Source of the DNA: CAZJQD01 sp964548165 [NCBI: uncultured bacterium]
GTDB lineage: Bacteria > UBA8481
Reading direction: 5' to 3'
Length of the DNA stretch: 8,967 bases
Assembly (NCBI GenBank): GCA_964548165.1
Contig: CAZJQD010000080.1
Coordinates: forward strand, 1-8,967
Position numbers and translations under genes: made by a program. The first letter of the stretch is position 1. Every line of letters begins with the position of its first letter. Under the pieces are notes generated by a model, which did not search any database, was not told where the DNA came from, and saw only the letters and a list, made by a program, of their open reading frames with translations. Of this stretch, positions 1 through 7,451 are shown piece by piece.

Positions 1-764
1 GGCTCGTCCTCCTGACGGCCGCCCAGCGCGCCCGCGTCAGGGTCTCGAACGACTCCGTCGCCGCCGCCTGGCGCGAGACCACGGCGGACTTTCCGAATGA
101 CACGGCGCTCCAGGCCGCTCTCGCCGAAGCCGGCAAGACGCGCCAATCGGTCCAGCAGGACATCCGCGATAACATGACCATCGACATATTTCTCCGTCGG
201 CGGCTCGGCGAAGTGACGGCGACGGAGACGGAGGCCCGCGAATTCTTCGAGGCCAACCGCGCCCGCTATGCGACGCCGGAGATGGTCCGCGCCCGGCACA
301 TCCTCATCATGGACACCAACGCCCGCGAACGCATCACGGCGATCCGGGCGCGCATCGTCGCCGGCGCCGACTTCGCCCAGATGGCGCGCGAACACTCCCA
401 GGACGGATCCGCCCAGAACGGCGGCGACCTCGGCCCCTTCACGCGCGGACGCATGGTGCCCCCGTTCGAGGAGGCCGCGTTCTCGCTCCCGGTCGGCCAG
501 GTCTCCCAGCCGGTCGAGACCCAGTTCGGCTGGCACCTCATCAAGGTCGATGAGCACCGGGCCGCCACGACGCCCGACTACGCCGAGGCACGCGAGGATG
601 TCATCCGCCGCGTCCAGCAGTCCAAGCGTTCCGAGAAGATCCAGGAGCTGATCGCAAGCCTGCGTCGCACCGCGCGCGTGCGCGTCCACCTCCCGGCCCT
701 TCCCGCCGAAGAGCCCGCGCCACGACCGTCGCCCGCAGGGCCAGCGCCTACCCCGGCGCCCTAG
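1..764 (+). CDS. Parvulin-type peptidyl-prolyl cis-trans isomerase (PpiC/SurA-like), 5' partial
   Basis: This is the 3' part of a gene that enters from the left edge; the frame is open from base 3, giving 253 visible residues. The ATG at 174 is internal, because the codons before it encode a SurA_N-like helical segment that runs straight into the rotamase domain. The domain covers about visible residues 95-185. It opens with VRARHIL, carries the HSQDGS...GGDLG segment and closes with QFGWHLIKV; the two His (about 99 and 178) are the conserved parvulin pair. The family isomerises prolyl peptide bonds, usually as a periplasmic or outer-surface folding chaperone. The protein ends in a Pro/Ala-rich tail of about 25 residues. 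Any signal peptide lies outside the window, so export is inferred from the family. The next gene is co-directional, 186 bases downstream, and need not share its function. Confidence 0.93.
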   Translation, partial: LVLLTAAQRARVRVSNDSVAAAWRETTADFPNDTALQAALAEAGKTRQSVQQDIRDNMTIDIFLRRRLGEVTATETEAREFFEANRARYATPEMVRARHILIMDTNARERITAIRARIVAGADFAQMAREHSQDGSAQNGGDLGPFTRGRMVPPFEEAAFSLPVGQVSQPVETQFGWHLIKVDEHRAATTPDYAEAREDVIRRVQQSKRSEKIQELIASLRRTARVRVHLPALPAEEPAPRPSPAGPAPTPAP

Positions 765-781
765 AAAAGCATCCCAGCGAG

Positions 782-848
782 GCTCCCTCCAGGTTTTGCT
801 CCTCACGGGAGTGTCCCGGTCCTGGAATGGGAGCGTTCGATGGCGCTC
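782..848 (+). other. Leader/intergenic inverted repeats (competing hairpins)
   Basis: Several inverted repeats are packed into the gap between the isomerase and glycosyltransferase genes. GCTCCC (782-787) pairs with GGGAGC (829-834). Inside it CCAGG (789-793) pairs with CCTGG (821-825), and at the tip CGGGA (806-810) pairs with TCCCG (814-818) around a GTG loop. A second hairpin, GAGCG (831-835) with CGCTC (844-848), uses bases of the outer stem, so the two folds exclude each other. No T-run follows, so a classic intrinsic terminator is not supported. It could be a 3' end of the isomerase transcript, an mRNA-stabilising structure or a regulatory leader of the next gene. A further small hairpin, GGGT-TTAT-ACCC, lies at 887-898. 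I see no convincing sigma-70 promoter in 765-950. Confidence 0.4.
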
Positions 849-936
849 GCAAGCCGCCTCCTCCACTCGTATGGGACATCCTGGTCGGGTTTATACCCCT
901 TGCTATCCCCGGGCGAGTGCTTCACATTGTAAATAT

Positions 937-943
937 GGGGTGG
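937..943 (+). promoter_or_regulatory. Ribosome binding site of the glycosyltransferase gene
   Basis: A G-rich Shine-Dalgarno-like GGGGTGG lies 7 bases before the GTG at 951. An in-frame TAA at 930-932 closes the frame just upstream, and no other start codon lies between that stop and 951, so this site fixes GTG 951 as the start. Confidence 0.6.
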
Positions 944-950
944 AATTCGC

Positions 951-3329
951 GTGCATTCGAAGCCTGACAGCGCCCCTGGCCGCATCGCCTTCCTGGGTGG
1001 CTTCGTGCCGCGGCAATGCGGCATCGCCACCTTCACCGCCGACATCTGCGAGGCGGTAGCCGAGGCGGCGCCGAAGTCCCATTGCTTCGCGGGCGCGGTC
1101 AACGACCGCGTCGAGGGATACAAGTACCCGCCCCGGGTCCGCTTCGAGCTCCTGCAGAAGGACCTCGATTCCTACCGCCGCGCCGCCGACCTCCTGAACT
1201 TCAACAACGTCGACGTGCTCTGCGTCCAGCACGAGTTCGGCATCTACGGCGGCGCCGCGGGCAGTCACCTCCTCGCGCTGCTCAAGGAAGTGCGGATGCC
1301 CGTCGTCACGACCCTGCACACGATCCTCCGCGACCCCGACGCCCTCCAGCGCCAGGTCATGCTGGAACTGGTGGGCCGCAGCGACCGGGTGGTCGTCATG
1401 GCTCAAAAGGGCGCGGAGATCCTGCGGGAGATCTACGATGTCCCCGAGGCGAAGACGGACGTCATCCCTCACGGCATCCCGGACATCCCCTTCGTCGACA
1501 CCAGCGTCTACAAGGCCCAGTTCGGCGTCGAGGGCCGAACCGTCCTCCTGACCTTCGGTTTGCTGGGACCCGGGAAGGGGATCGAGTACGTGATCGAAGC
1601 CCTCCCCGAGATCGCAAAGCGCCATCCCGACGTCGTCTACCTGATCCTGGGCGCCACGCACCCGCACCTCATCGCGCGCGAGGGCGAGACCTACCGCCTC
1701 GGGCTCGAACGCCTGGCTGAGGATCGGGGTGTGAAGAACCACGTCATCTTCCACAACCGCTTCGTCTCGATCGAGGATCTCAAGGAGTTCATCGGCGTGA
1801 CGGACATCTACCTCACGCCGTACCTCAACGAAGCCCAGATCACCTCGGGCACGCTCGCCTACGTCTTCGGCGCAGGCAAGGCCGTCGTCTCCACTCCCTA
1901 TTGGCACGCGCAGGAACTCCTGGCCGAGGATCGCGGCGTCCTCGTCCCGTTCCGCAATTCCAGCGCCATCGCCGAGGGCGTCTGTCGGTTCCTCGACGAT
2001 CCGACGCTCATGCAGGCCACCCGAAAAACCGCCTACGAGATGGGCCGACAGATGATCTGGCCCGCCGTGGCCCGGCAATACCTCGCGTCCTTCCAGCAGG
2101 CGCGCGCCGACCGCCGCGCCGAGCCGCGACGCGCCTTCGCGGGCTGGACGCTCGCCAGCCGGTCCTTCGAGCTCCCTCCCCTCCGGCTCGACCACGTCAT
2201 CAGCATGACCGACGACACCGGCATCTTCCAGCATGCGATCTTCAGCGTGCCCAACTTCCGTGAGGGCTACTGCACCGACGACAACGCGCGGGCCTTCATC
2301 CTCTGCAATCTCCTCGAGGAACTGGGCGGCGAACCCTCCGTGGAGTCACGGACCCGGGGCACTCCCGCGGGAGGCAGCCTCTCGAAGCTGGCGACCATCT
2401 ACCTCGCCTTCCTCTCGGCCGCCATGGACCACGGCGCGGGTCGGTCCTTCAACTTCATGAGCCACGGGCGGACCTGGCTGGAACAATCCGGCCGGATCGC
2501 GACCGGAAGCGAAGACAGCCACGCGCGCGCGCTCTGGGCCGTCGGCGTCGGCGCCGGTCGTTCCCGGCTCGATGGACACCGCAAGCTCTCCGCCCAGCTC
2601 TTCGAGCGCGGCCTTCCCATCGTGGAATCGTTCTCCTCGCCCAGGGCCTGGGCGTTCACGCTTCTCGGCATCCACGAGTACCTCCGCCGCTACCCCGCGA
2701 AACCCCAGGTCAACTCCATGCGCGAGATCTTGACGGGAAAGCTGGTCTCGCTCTGGCAGCGAAGCGCCACCGAGGACTGGCCGTGGTTCGAGCCCAGCGT
2801 CACCTATGACAATGCCCGCCTCAGCCAGGCGCTCATCCTGAGCGGCCAATGGATGGCCGCCTCCCCGACGGCCACCGAGGCGTCGCGGATCGGGCTCCGG
2901 TCCCTGCGCTGGCTCGTCTCCATCCAGAAGACCCAGGGCGGCCACTTTCGCCCGATCGGTTCCGACGGCTTCTACCAGAAGGACGGCACGCGGGCCGACT
3001 TCGACCAGCAGCCCGTGGAGGCCCAGGCCATGGTCTCCGCCTGCCTCGAGGCTTTCCGGGCCACGCGGGAGGAATCCTGGTTCCGGGAGGCGAAGCGCGC
3101 CTTCGAGTGGTTCCTCGGCCGCAACGATCTCGGCCTGCCGCTCTACGATCCCAGCACCGGGGGATGCGGCGATGGTCTCCACCTCGACCGCGTCAACGAG
3201 AACCAGGGCGCCGAATCGACGCTCGCTTTCCACCTGGCGCTCGCGGAAATGAACTATGCTCAACACGTGATCTCCGACCCCTTGCTCCCCAGCATGACCG
3301 CCAAACCCTCCGCCCCCGTCTCTTCATGA
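951..3329 (+). CDS. GT4 glycosyltransferase fused to C-terminal (alpha/alpha)-barrel-like domain
   Basis: The protein has 792 residues and starts at GTG. Residues about 10-390 form a GT-B, family GT4 glycosyltransferase: an N-terminal PRQCGIATFTAD loop (about 20-31), HEFGIYGG (94-101), the donor-site GLLGPGKG with Lys209, and an acidic pair at Glu294 (YLNEAQITSG) and Glu322 (HAQELL). GT4 enzymes are retaining and use nucleotide sugars. Residues about 400-780 form a second, mostly helical domain typical of six-hairpin toroids, with acidic motifs TDDTG (from 420), GYCTDDNAR (439-447), TYDNAR (618-623) and DFDQQPVEAQ (683-692). Its repeated acidic motifs suggest a sugar-binding or catalytic cleft. 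There is no signal peptide or membrane segment, so it is probably cytoplasmic. The next gene begins inside its stop codon, which ties its product to the GH130 enzyme. The donor and acceptor cannot be read from sequence; mannosyl transfer is inferred from that partner. Confidence 0.9.
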   Translation: MHSKPDSAPGRIAFLGGFVPRQCGIATFTADICEAVAEAAPKSHCFAGAVNDRVEGYKYPPRVRFELLQKDLDSYRRAADLLNFNNVDVLCVQHEFGIYGGAAGSHLLALLKEVRMPVVTTLHTILRDPDALQRQVMLELVGRSDRVVVMAQKGAEILREIYDVPEAKTDVIPHGIPDIPFVDTSVYKAQFGVEGRTVLLTFGLLGPGKGIEYVIEALPEIAKRHPDVVYLILGATHPHLIAREGETYRLGLERLAEDRGVKNHVIFHNRFVSIEDLKEFIGVTDIYLTPYLNEAQITSGTLAYVFGAGKAVVSTPYWHAQELLAEDRGVLVPFRNSSAIAEGVCRFLDDPTLMQATRKTAYEMGRQMIWPAVARQYLASFQQARADRRAEPRRAFAGWTLASRSFELPPLRLDHVISMTDDTGIFQHAIFSVPNFREGYCTDDNARAFILCNLLEELGGEPSVESRTRGTPAGGSLSKLATIYLAFLSAAMDHGAGRSFNFMSHGRTWLEQSGRIATGSEDSHARALWAVGVGAGRSRLDGHRKLSAQLFERGLPIVESFSSPRAWAFTLLGIHEYLRRYPAKPQVNSMREILTGKLVSLWQRSATEDWPWFEPSVTYDNARLSQALILSGQWMAASPTATEASRIGLRSLRWLVSIQKTQGGHFRPIGSDGFYQKDGTRADFDQQPVEAQAMVSACLEAFRATREESWFREAKRAFEWFLGRNDLGLPLYDPSTGGCGDGLHLDRVNENQGAESTLAFHLALAEMNYAQHVISDPLLPSMTAKPSAPVSS

Positions 3330-4831
3330 CCGTCTCCCTCCGCCGCCACGACGTCCTCCTGCACCCGGACTACACGCGCGTCGTTCTTCGCCCCTTCCTT
3401 CCGGCCAATTCGCACCAGGTCTCCAACATGATCGGGCGCATCCTGGCGCTCTCCGAGGACGAGGCCAACCGCGAGCTCGACGCGATCAGGACGGCATTTT
3501 CCTACCGCCACCTGAACCTCGATCCCCGGCTGATGGAGATGTATCGGGCCATGGCCCCGAAAGTCTTCACCCAGAAGCCGCTCTCGACCACGCGCCAGCT
3601 CCTGATCGGCGCCCTCTTCTCCGGCGAGTATGCGATCGAGTCCGCCGCTCTCTTCAACCCCTCGATCGTCATGCATCCCGACCAGGGCGGAGTTCCGGAG
3701 GGCGGACTGCGGTTCCTCATGAGCCTTCGGGCCACGGGCGAAGGACACATCTCGTCCATCGAGTTCCGGACGGGAACGGTCGATCAGAAGGGCGGCATCG
3801 CCCTGGATCCCGTGTCGCGCTTCGTCGCGCTGCCCGAGGTCCTCCCCAACCCGTCCTATCGCAAGAAGCTCTTCATCATCAAGCTCCACGAGATGGGGTT
3901 CGAGTGCTGCGAGGGCGGCGAGGCGCGAGGCGTCCCGGTCTTCGCCGGCGAGGTCATGAAGCCCCTGGGAGAGAACTTCACGCTGCGCGAGCTTGACGAC
4001 AGCGTTCGCCACGTGAGGCACGCGCACGTGCCCGCGCCGCGCGAGCTCAAGCACACCCTGGAATGCATCCACTGGCTCGCGGTCTCGAACTACGAGCTGC
4101 ACTTCGACGCCACCTTGAAGATGCACGAGCGGGCCATCTTTCCCGTCTCTCCCAACGAGACCAACGGCATCGAGGACGCGCGCTTCGTCCGGTTCACGGA
4201 GGACGATCCCAGGACGGGAAAGCCCTCCGGCGAGGCCATGTACTACGCCACCTACACGGCCTACAACGGCCGCGTCATCCTCCCCCAGCTCATCGAGACC
4301 CACGACTTTCTCCATTTCCGCGTCCTCACCCTCAACGGCAACGCGGTCCAGAACAAGGGCATGGCGCTCTTCCCTCGCCGCATCGGTGGCCGCTACGCCA
4401 TGCTCTCGCGCCAGGACGACGAGAACCTCTTCATCATGTTCTCGGACAACCCGCACTACTGGAACGACCCGCAGATGCTCTTGCGGCCGGCCGAGACGTG
4501 GGAGTCGGTCAAGATCGGCAACTGCGGTTCTCCCATCGAGACCGAGGCCGGCTGGATCGTCATCACCCACGGCGTCGGCCCGATGCGCCAGTACTGCCTC
4601 GGCGCCGCGCTCCTGGATCTCGACGACCCCACGAAGGTGATCGGCCGGCTGCGGGAGCCGCTCGTCGTTCCGGAGGGAGTCGGTCGGGAAGGCTACGTTC
4701 CGAACGTGGTCTACAGCTGCGGCGCTCTCCGGCACGGCCGCGAGCTGATCCTGCCGTACGCCATGAGCGATCGCACGACCGTCATCGTGAGCGTCTCGAT
4801 CGACGAACTCCTGGCGGCGCTGAAAGGCTAA
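3326..4831 (+). CDS. GH130-family glycoside phosphorylase/hydrolase (probably mannoside-active)
   Basis: The protein has 501 residues. The ATG at 3326 overlaps the TGA of the upstream gene (ATGA) and has no good Shine-Dalgarno, which points to translational coupling. The frame is open further upstream, but only as an out-of-frame shadow of the glycosyltransferase. Residues about 1-110 are an N-terminal helical extension; the five-bladed propeller core follows. Family motifs are NPSIV (111-115), GIEDARFV (281-288, with Asp284 the likely catalytic acid of the EDxR motif), ATYTAYNG (308-315), ALFPRRIGGRYAMLSR (347-362), WIVITHGVG (410-418) and the final-blade PYAMSDRTT (477-485). Known GH130 enzymes are mostly inverting phosphorylases, or some hydrolases, of beta-1,4- or beta-1,2-mannosides. 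Retained Arg351/352/362 and His415 fit phosphate binding and favour a phosphorylase, though this needs alignment. No signal peptide is seen, so it is likely cytoplasmic. It probably degrades or edits the product of its coupled glycosyltransferase. Confidence 0.9.
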   Translation: MTVSLRRHDVLLHPDYTRVVLRPFLPANSHQVSNMIGRILALSEDEANRELDAIRTAFSYRHLNLDPRLMEMYRAMAPKVFTQKPLSTTRQLLIGALFSGEYAIESAALFNPSIVMHPDQGGVPEGGLRFLMSLRATGEGHISSIEFRTGTVDQKGGIALDPVSRFVALPEVLPNPSYRKKLFIIKLHEMGFECCEGGEARGVPVFAGEVMKPLGENFTLRELDDSVRHVRHAHVPAPRELKHTLECIHWLAVSNYELHFDATLKMHERAIFPVSPNETNGIEDARFVRFTEDDPRTGKPSGEAMYYATYTAYNGRVILPQLIETHDFLHFRVLTLNGNAVQNKGMALFPRRIGGRYAMLSRQDDENLFIMFSDNPHYWNDPQMLLRPAETWESVKIGNCGSPIETEAGWIVITHGVGPMRQYCLGAALLDLDDPTKVIGRLREPLVVPEGVGREGYVPNVVYSCGALRHGRELILPYAMSDRTTVIVSVSIDELLAALKG

Positions 4832-7368
4832 TCCCGGGAGACGAGCCCGTAGGTCTCGACCATGTCGAATCCGCCGAGGTCACACCGGGCGATGACCCGG
4901 ATCTCCAGGCGCGCCGCTCCGCCAGCAAGCCGGTAGGCGGGCGGGAACGTCATCTCCGTGTTGTGCTCCACACCCCACTGATCCGCGGACGATCGGAAGG
5001 GCCCGAGAACCACGGGCGGATGCAATCCGCTATTGTCTCTCATCTCTATCCGAACGCTCGTCGACGGCGGACCGAAGAGCGTGATCTTGATGAAGCTCCG
5101 CTTGCCCGGATTGCTGACGGCTGGGATGAAGTTGATCGTGCCGCTCCCGCCCGTACCTCGACCGCCATCGGATCCATTCACGAGAAAGCGGAACTGGAGC
5201 CGATCCATGCGCCATTGATGGCGTTCACCGTTGACGACCCGGTCGACGACCGCCTCGAAGTTCCTGGGACCAGGAGGGGCAAGCGGCTGTCCGTTCTCGT
5301 AGAACGCTCGCTCCAGGGTTTTCCAGACGAGATTGTCGCCGGGGATGAGCGTCACTCCGGTTGTCGCGGGCACAGGCTCGCGGCTCGCGGTTGGCGCCGT
5401 GTCCCGCGGCGGCGTCCGGGCGGGCTCGGATGCGGATTCCGGAACGGGAGGCGACTCGAGGAGGACGTCCACACCCGAGGGCAGGACGATCGTCCGGGAG
5501 AAGGGCGAGTTCATCCATCTTCCCGTGGCGCCCGCCCGCACCTCCAGCGTCATGGCCACGGGCTTGCGCCCCGATCCCGTGAATCGATAGTTCCGGATCC
5601 ACGGCTCTCTTCCCTCCTCGCCGCCCGTCCAGCGCCAGACGAGGTTGACGTAGTTCGGCGTATGGCAGAGACGCGCGAGGATTGTCTTGAGCCGCTCCCG
5701 GGATCGATCGAACTCCGGGTGCGCGACCCGGGCCGTGACGGTCACGGCTACGGGCGCGGCGCCGAAGACCACGATCGGCGATGGCGTGTAGCTCATGAGG
5801 ACTGGCATCTTCTCCATGAGGGCGCAGAGCTCCTCGTACTCGATCGCCAGCTTCTCGCGCTCCATGAGCCAGGCGTCGCGGATGACGGGCCAGCACCGTT
5901 GGTAGAGGGCCTCCGAGACGCGTTCATCGACGCGGGCGTTCTCGTCTCCCAGTTCGCGGGCGGACGCGAGCGCGGCCTTCGCGCGAACCAGCGTGGAGAG
6001 CGCCTGTTCGTCGTCGCACTTCGCGACGAGATCATCGAGCGAGTAGGCGCGTCCCTCGTCGAGGTCTGTACGGCCGACCGCCGTGTACAGACCGGACATC
6101 AAGTCCCAGGCATCCTGGGTCGACGCGACAAACTCGAACCCCTGCTCCTTGGCCGCCTCCAGGGCCCAGGCCCCCAGCTCGGCCGCGAGGCCGGCCGGAA
6201 GGTTCGCCATACCCACCGCGCCGGCGAGCGCGGACTGGTAGGCGCGGTCGAACTCCTCCTCCGCGGCATAGCTGGTGGAACGTCGCAACTCGACGTAGAG
6301 CGTGACGGCGCGGAGCGCCTGGTCGAGCGAGAGCGCGTTTCCGGCGTCGGCGAGGATCCTGCGAATCCTTCCCTGCCCCGCGAGATCGGCCATGACCTCC
6401 CGAAGGACAGCGCGGCCCGCGGGACCCGACCGGGAATAGGCGCCGAGCACGGTCGCATCCTGGCGGCCCCGCGCGAGCACGGCGTCGATTCTCCCTCGAA
6501 GCGCGGAGACTCCCTCGGGATTCGCCTTGAGCGCCCGGGAGAGACTCTGCATCTCGGTCCGGAGGGCGGCATCCATCTCGATCCGCCCGAGGTTCTTCGC
6601 CTTGGCGAGGTCACGATTGAGACGATCGAGATACTTGGCGACCTGCTGTCCGTTTCCAGCCCGCACGGCTTCGTCGATGTGATCCATCCATTGCCGCGAC
6701 GTATTGGCCATCCCGCCGACGTCGAAGGTGCCAAGACCTTCGGACATATGGGTGAGATCGGTCATCCCCATGAAGACGCGACCGCCTTCGCCGTAAAAGA
6801 GCCGGCCCGCCGATCGCTCGTAGCCCTGGGTCCAGACCCGGGCGCCACCGCCATAGAGTCCCTCCGAGAACCGCGCGGCGTCGCGGGGAACGCCGGTCGC
6901 GGAGAGATTGGGCACCTGGCCCAGGCCCCGGAACCGCTGGACGGCATCCGCGGCGTTCTCGACGCCGGACATCAACTGGGACGGCGGATAGAGGTTGGTG
7001 GTCCGGAGGACTCGATCGGCGTCGCGACCGAACTCGGCGCGCACGAGATCGCGAAGCCGTGTCCTCGCCTCCTGCCACTGCCTGAGGGCGGTGGCAGGGT
7101 CGCCTCCGGAGACGACAAGCCGCATGTCGTGATCGGAGGTAGCCGTGTAGTTCCGGCCCGAGATCCAGGAACCGAGACCAATGACCTGCTGTCCGGACTG
7201 AGCGACGAACTGCCGGACGACGTTCTGCATCCGCACGTTGACGCCAGCCGACGCCGCGGTCGCCCGGGCCGCCCGGGCCGCCGATGACTGGGCATCGCCT
7301 GCCGCCGCCGCGATCATGACGGCAATCACGATCATCCCCGACTCGAACCACCGACCGCGACAGGACAT
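4828..7368 (-). CDS. Large exported multidomain protein with NTase-like N-terminal motif, unknown function
   Basis: The protein has 846 residues from the ATG at 7368. A longer frame reaches an ATG at 7431, but 7368 has a strong Shine-Dalgarno, gives a proper signal peptide and lies downstream of a good promoter. The signal peptide has Arg4/Arg6, a hydrophobic core at 11-23 and likely cleavage after GDA (26). Residues 64-84 hold a GS-x11-DxD pattern (Gly66-Ser67 to Asp79-His-Asp81) like that of Pol-beta-type nucleotidyltransferases. Residues about 215-520 are Ala/Arg/Glu-rich and helical. Residues about 525-635 look like an Ig/PKD-type beta domain (NLVWRWTGG), 640-670 is a Pro/Ala/Thr linker, and 671-846 is a second beta-rich domain with a Gly-rich loop (731-743). 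I recognise no named family. It is convergent with the GH130 gene and co-directional with the lyase-like gene 305 bases upstream. The signal could also act as a membrane anchor. Confidence 0.8.
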   Translation of the reverse strand: MSCRGRWFESGMIVIAVMIAAAAGDAQSSAARAARATAASAGVNVRMQNVVRQFVAQSGQQVIGLGSWISGRNYTATSDHDMRLVVSGGDPATALRQWQEARTRLRDLVRAEFGRDADRVLRTTNLYPPSQLMSGVENAADAVQRFRGLGQVPNLSATGVPRDAARFSEGLYGGGARVWTQGYERSAGRLFYGEGGRVFMGMTDLTHMSEGLGTFDVGGMANTSRQWMDHIDEAVRAGNGQQVAKYLDRLNRDLAKAKNLGRIEMDAALRTEMQSLSRALKANPEGVSALRGRIDAVLARGRQDATVLGAYSRSGPAGRAVLREVMADLAGQGRIRRILADAGNALSLDQALRAVTLYVELRRSTSYAAEEEFDRAYQSALAGAVGMANLPAGLAAELGAWALEAAKEQGFEFVASTQDAWDLMSGLYTAVGRTDLDEGRAYSLDDLVAKCDDEQALSTLVRAKAALASARELGDENARVDERVSEALYQRCWPVIRDAWLMEREKLAIEYEELCALMEKMPVLMSYTPSPIVVFGAAPVAVTVTARVAHPEFDRSRERLKTILARLCHTPNYVNLVWRWTGGEEGREPWIRNYRFTGSGRKPVAMTLEVRAGATGRWMNSPFSRTIVLPSGVDVLLESPPVPESASEPARTPPRDTAPTASREPVPATTGVTLIPGDNLVWKTLERAFYENGQPLAPPGPRNFEAVVDRVVNGERHQWRMDRLQFRFLVNGSDGGRGTGGSGTINFIPAVSNPGKRSFIKITLFGPPSTSVRIEMRDNSGLHPPVVLGPFRSSADQWGVEHNTEMTFPPAYRLAGGAARLEIRVIARCDLGGFDMVETYGLVSRD

Positions 7369-7374
7369 GTTCGG

Positions 7375-7381
7375 CTCCCCC
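7375..7381 (-). promoter_or_regulatory. Ribosome binding site of the exported protein gene
   Basis: Read on the - strand, GGGGGAG lies 6 bases before the ATG at 7368. No comparable site precedes the upstream in-frame ATG at 7431, so this motif decides the start. Confidence 0.75.
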
Positions 7382-7401
7382 GCCCCCCGGGCAACGCCTC
7401 C

Positions 7402-7431
7402 ACTATAACACATCATTCCATGCGTTTTCAT
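7402..7431 (-). promoter_or_regulatory. Putative extended -10 sigma-70 promoter for the exported protein gene
   Basis: On the - strand the sequence TGTTATAGT (7410-7402) is an extended -10 element, TG-N-TATAGT, in an AT-richer patch of otherwise GC-rich DNA. A weak -35, ATGAAA (7431-7426, 4 of 6 to consensus), lies 18 bases upstream. The expected transcription start near 7395 would give a leader of about 27 bases carrying the ribosome binding site. The alternative ATG at 7431 would sit in the -35 element, which supports the shorter protein. Confidence 0.5.
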
Positions 7432-7451
7432 CCCCCGAGCGGGATTGGCCC

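Noticed and set aside
870-936. Promoter-like AT-rich patches (TTTATA at 890, TAAATAT at 930) before the glycosyltransferase gene.
   Set aside because: No -35 and -10 pair with acceptable spacing could be found, and TAAATAT directly abuts the ribosome binding site, leaving no room for a leader.
796-1059. A + strand frame of 87 codons in the leader and the start of the glycosyltransferase gene.
   Set aside because: It is Ser/Arg-rich without a motif, overlaps the start of the glycosyltransferase in another frame, and has no good ribosome binding site.
3260-4735. A - strand open frame of 491 codons opposite the GH130 gene, with similar ones at 903-2234 and 2346-3266 opposite the glycosyltransferase.
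   Set aside because: The sense strand encodes clear GT4 and GH130 motifs throughout, so these are composition shadows.
4063-7287. A + strand open frame of 1074 codons running across the second half of the GH130 gene and antisense to the exported protein gene.
   Set aside because: Its translation is Arg/His/Pro-rich without domain logic. It overlaps two well supported genes and has no start signal; long antisense frames are expected when third positions are mostly G/C.
7369-7431. The upstream ATG at 7431 as start of the exported protein, adding 21 residues.
   Set aside because: It lacks a ribosome binding site, would bury the signal peptide behind 21 residues, and overlaps the -35 region of the predicted promoter.
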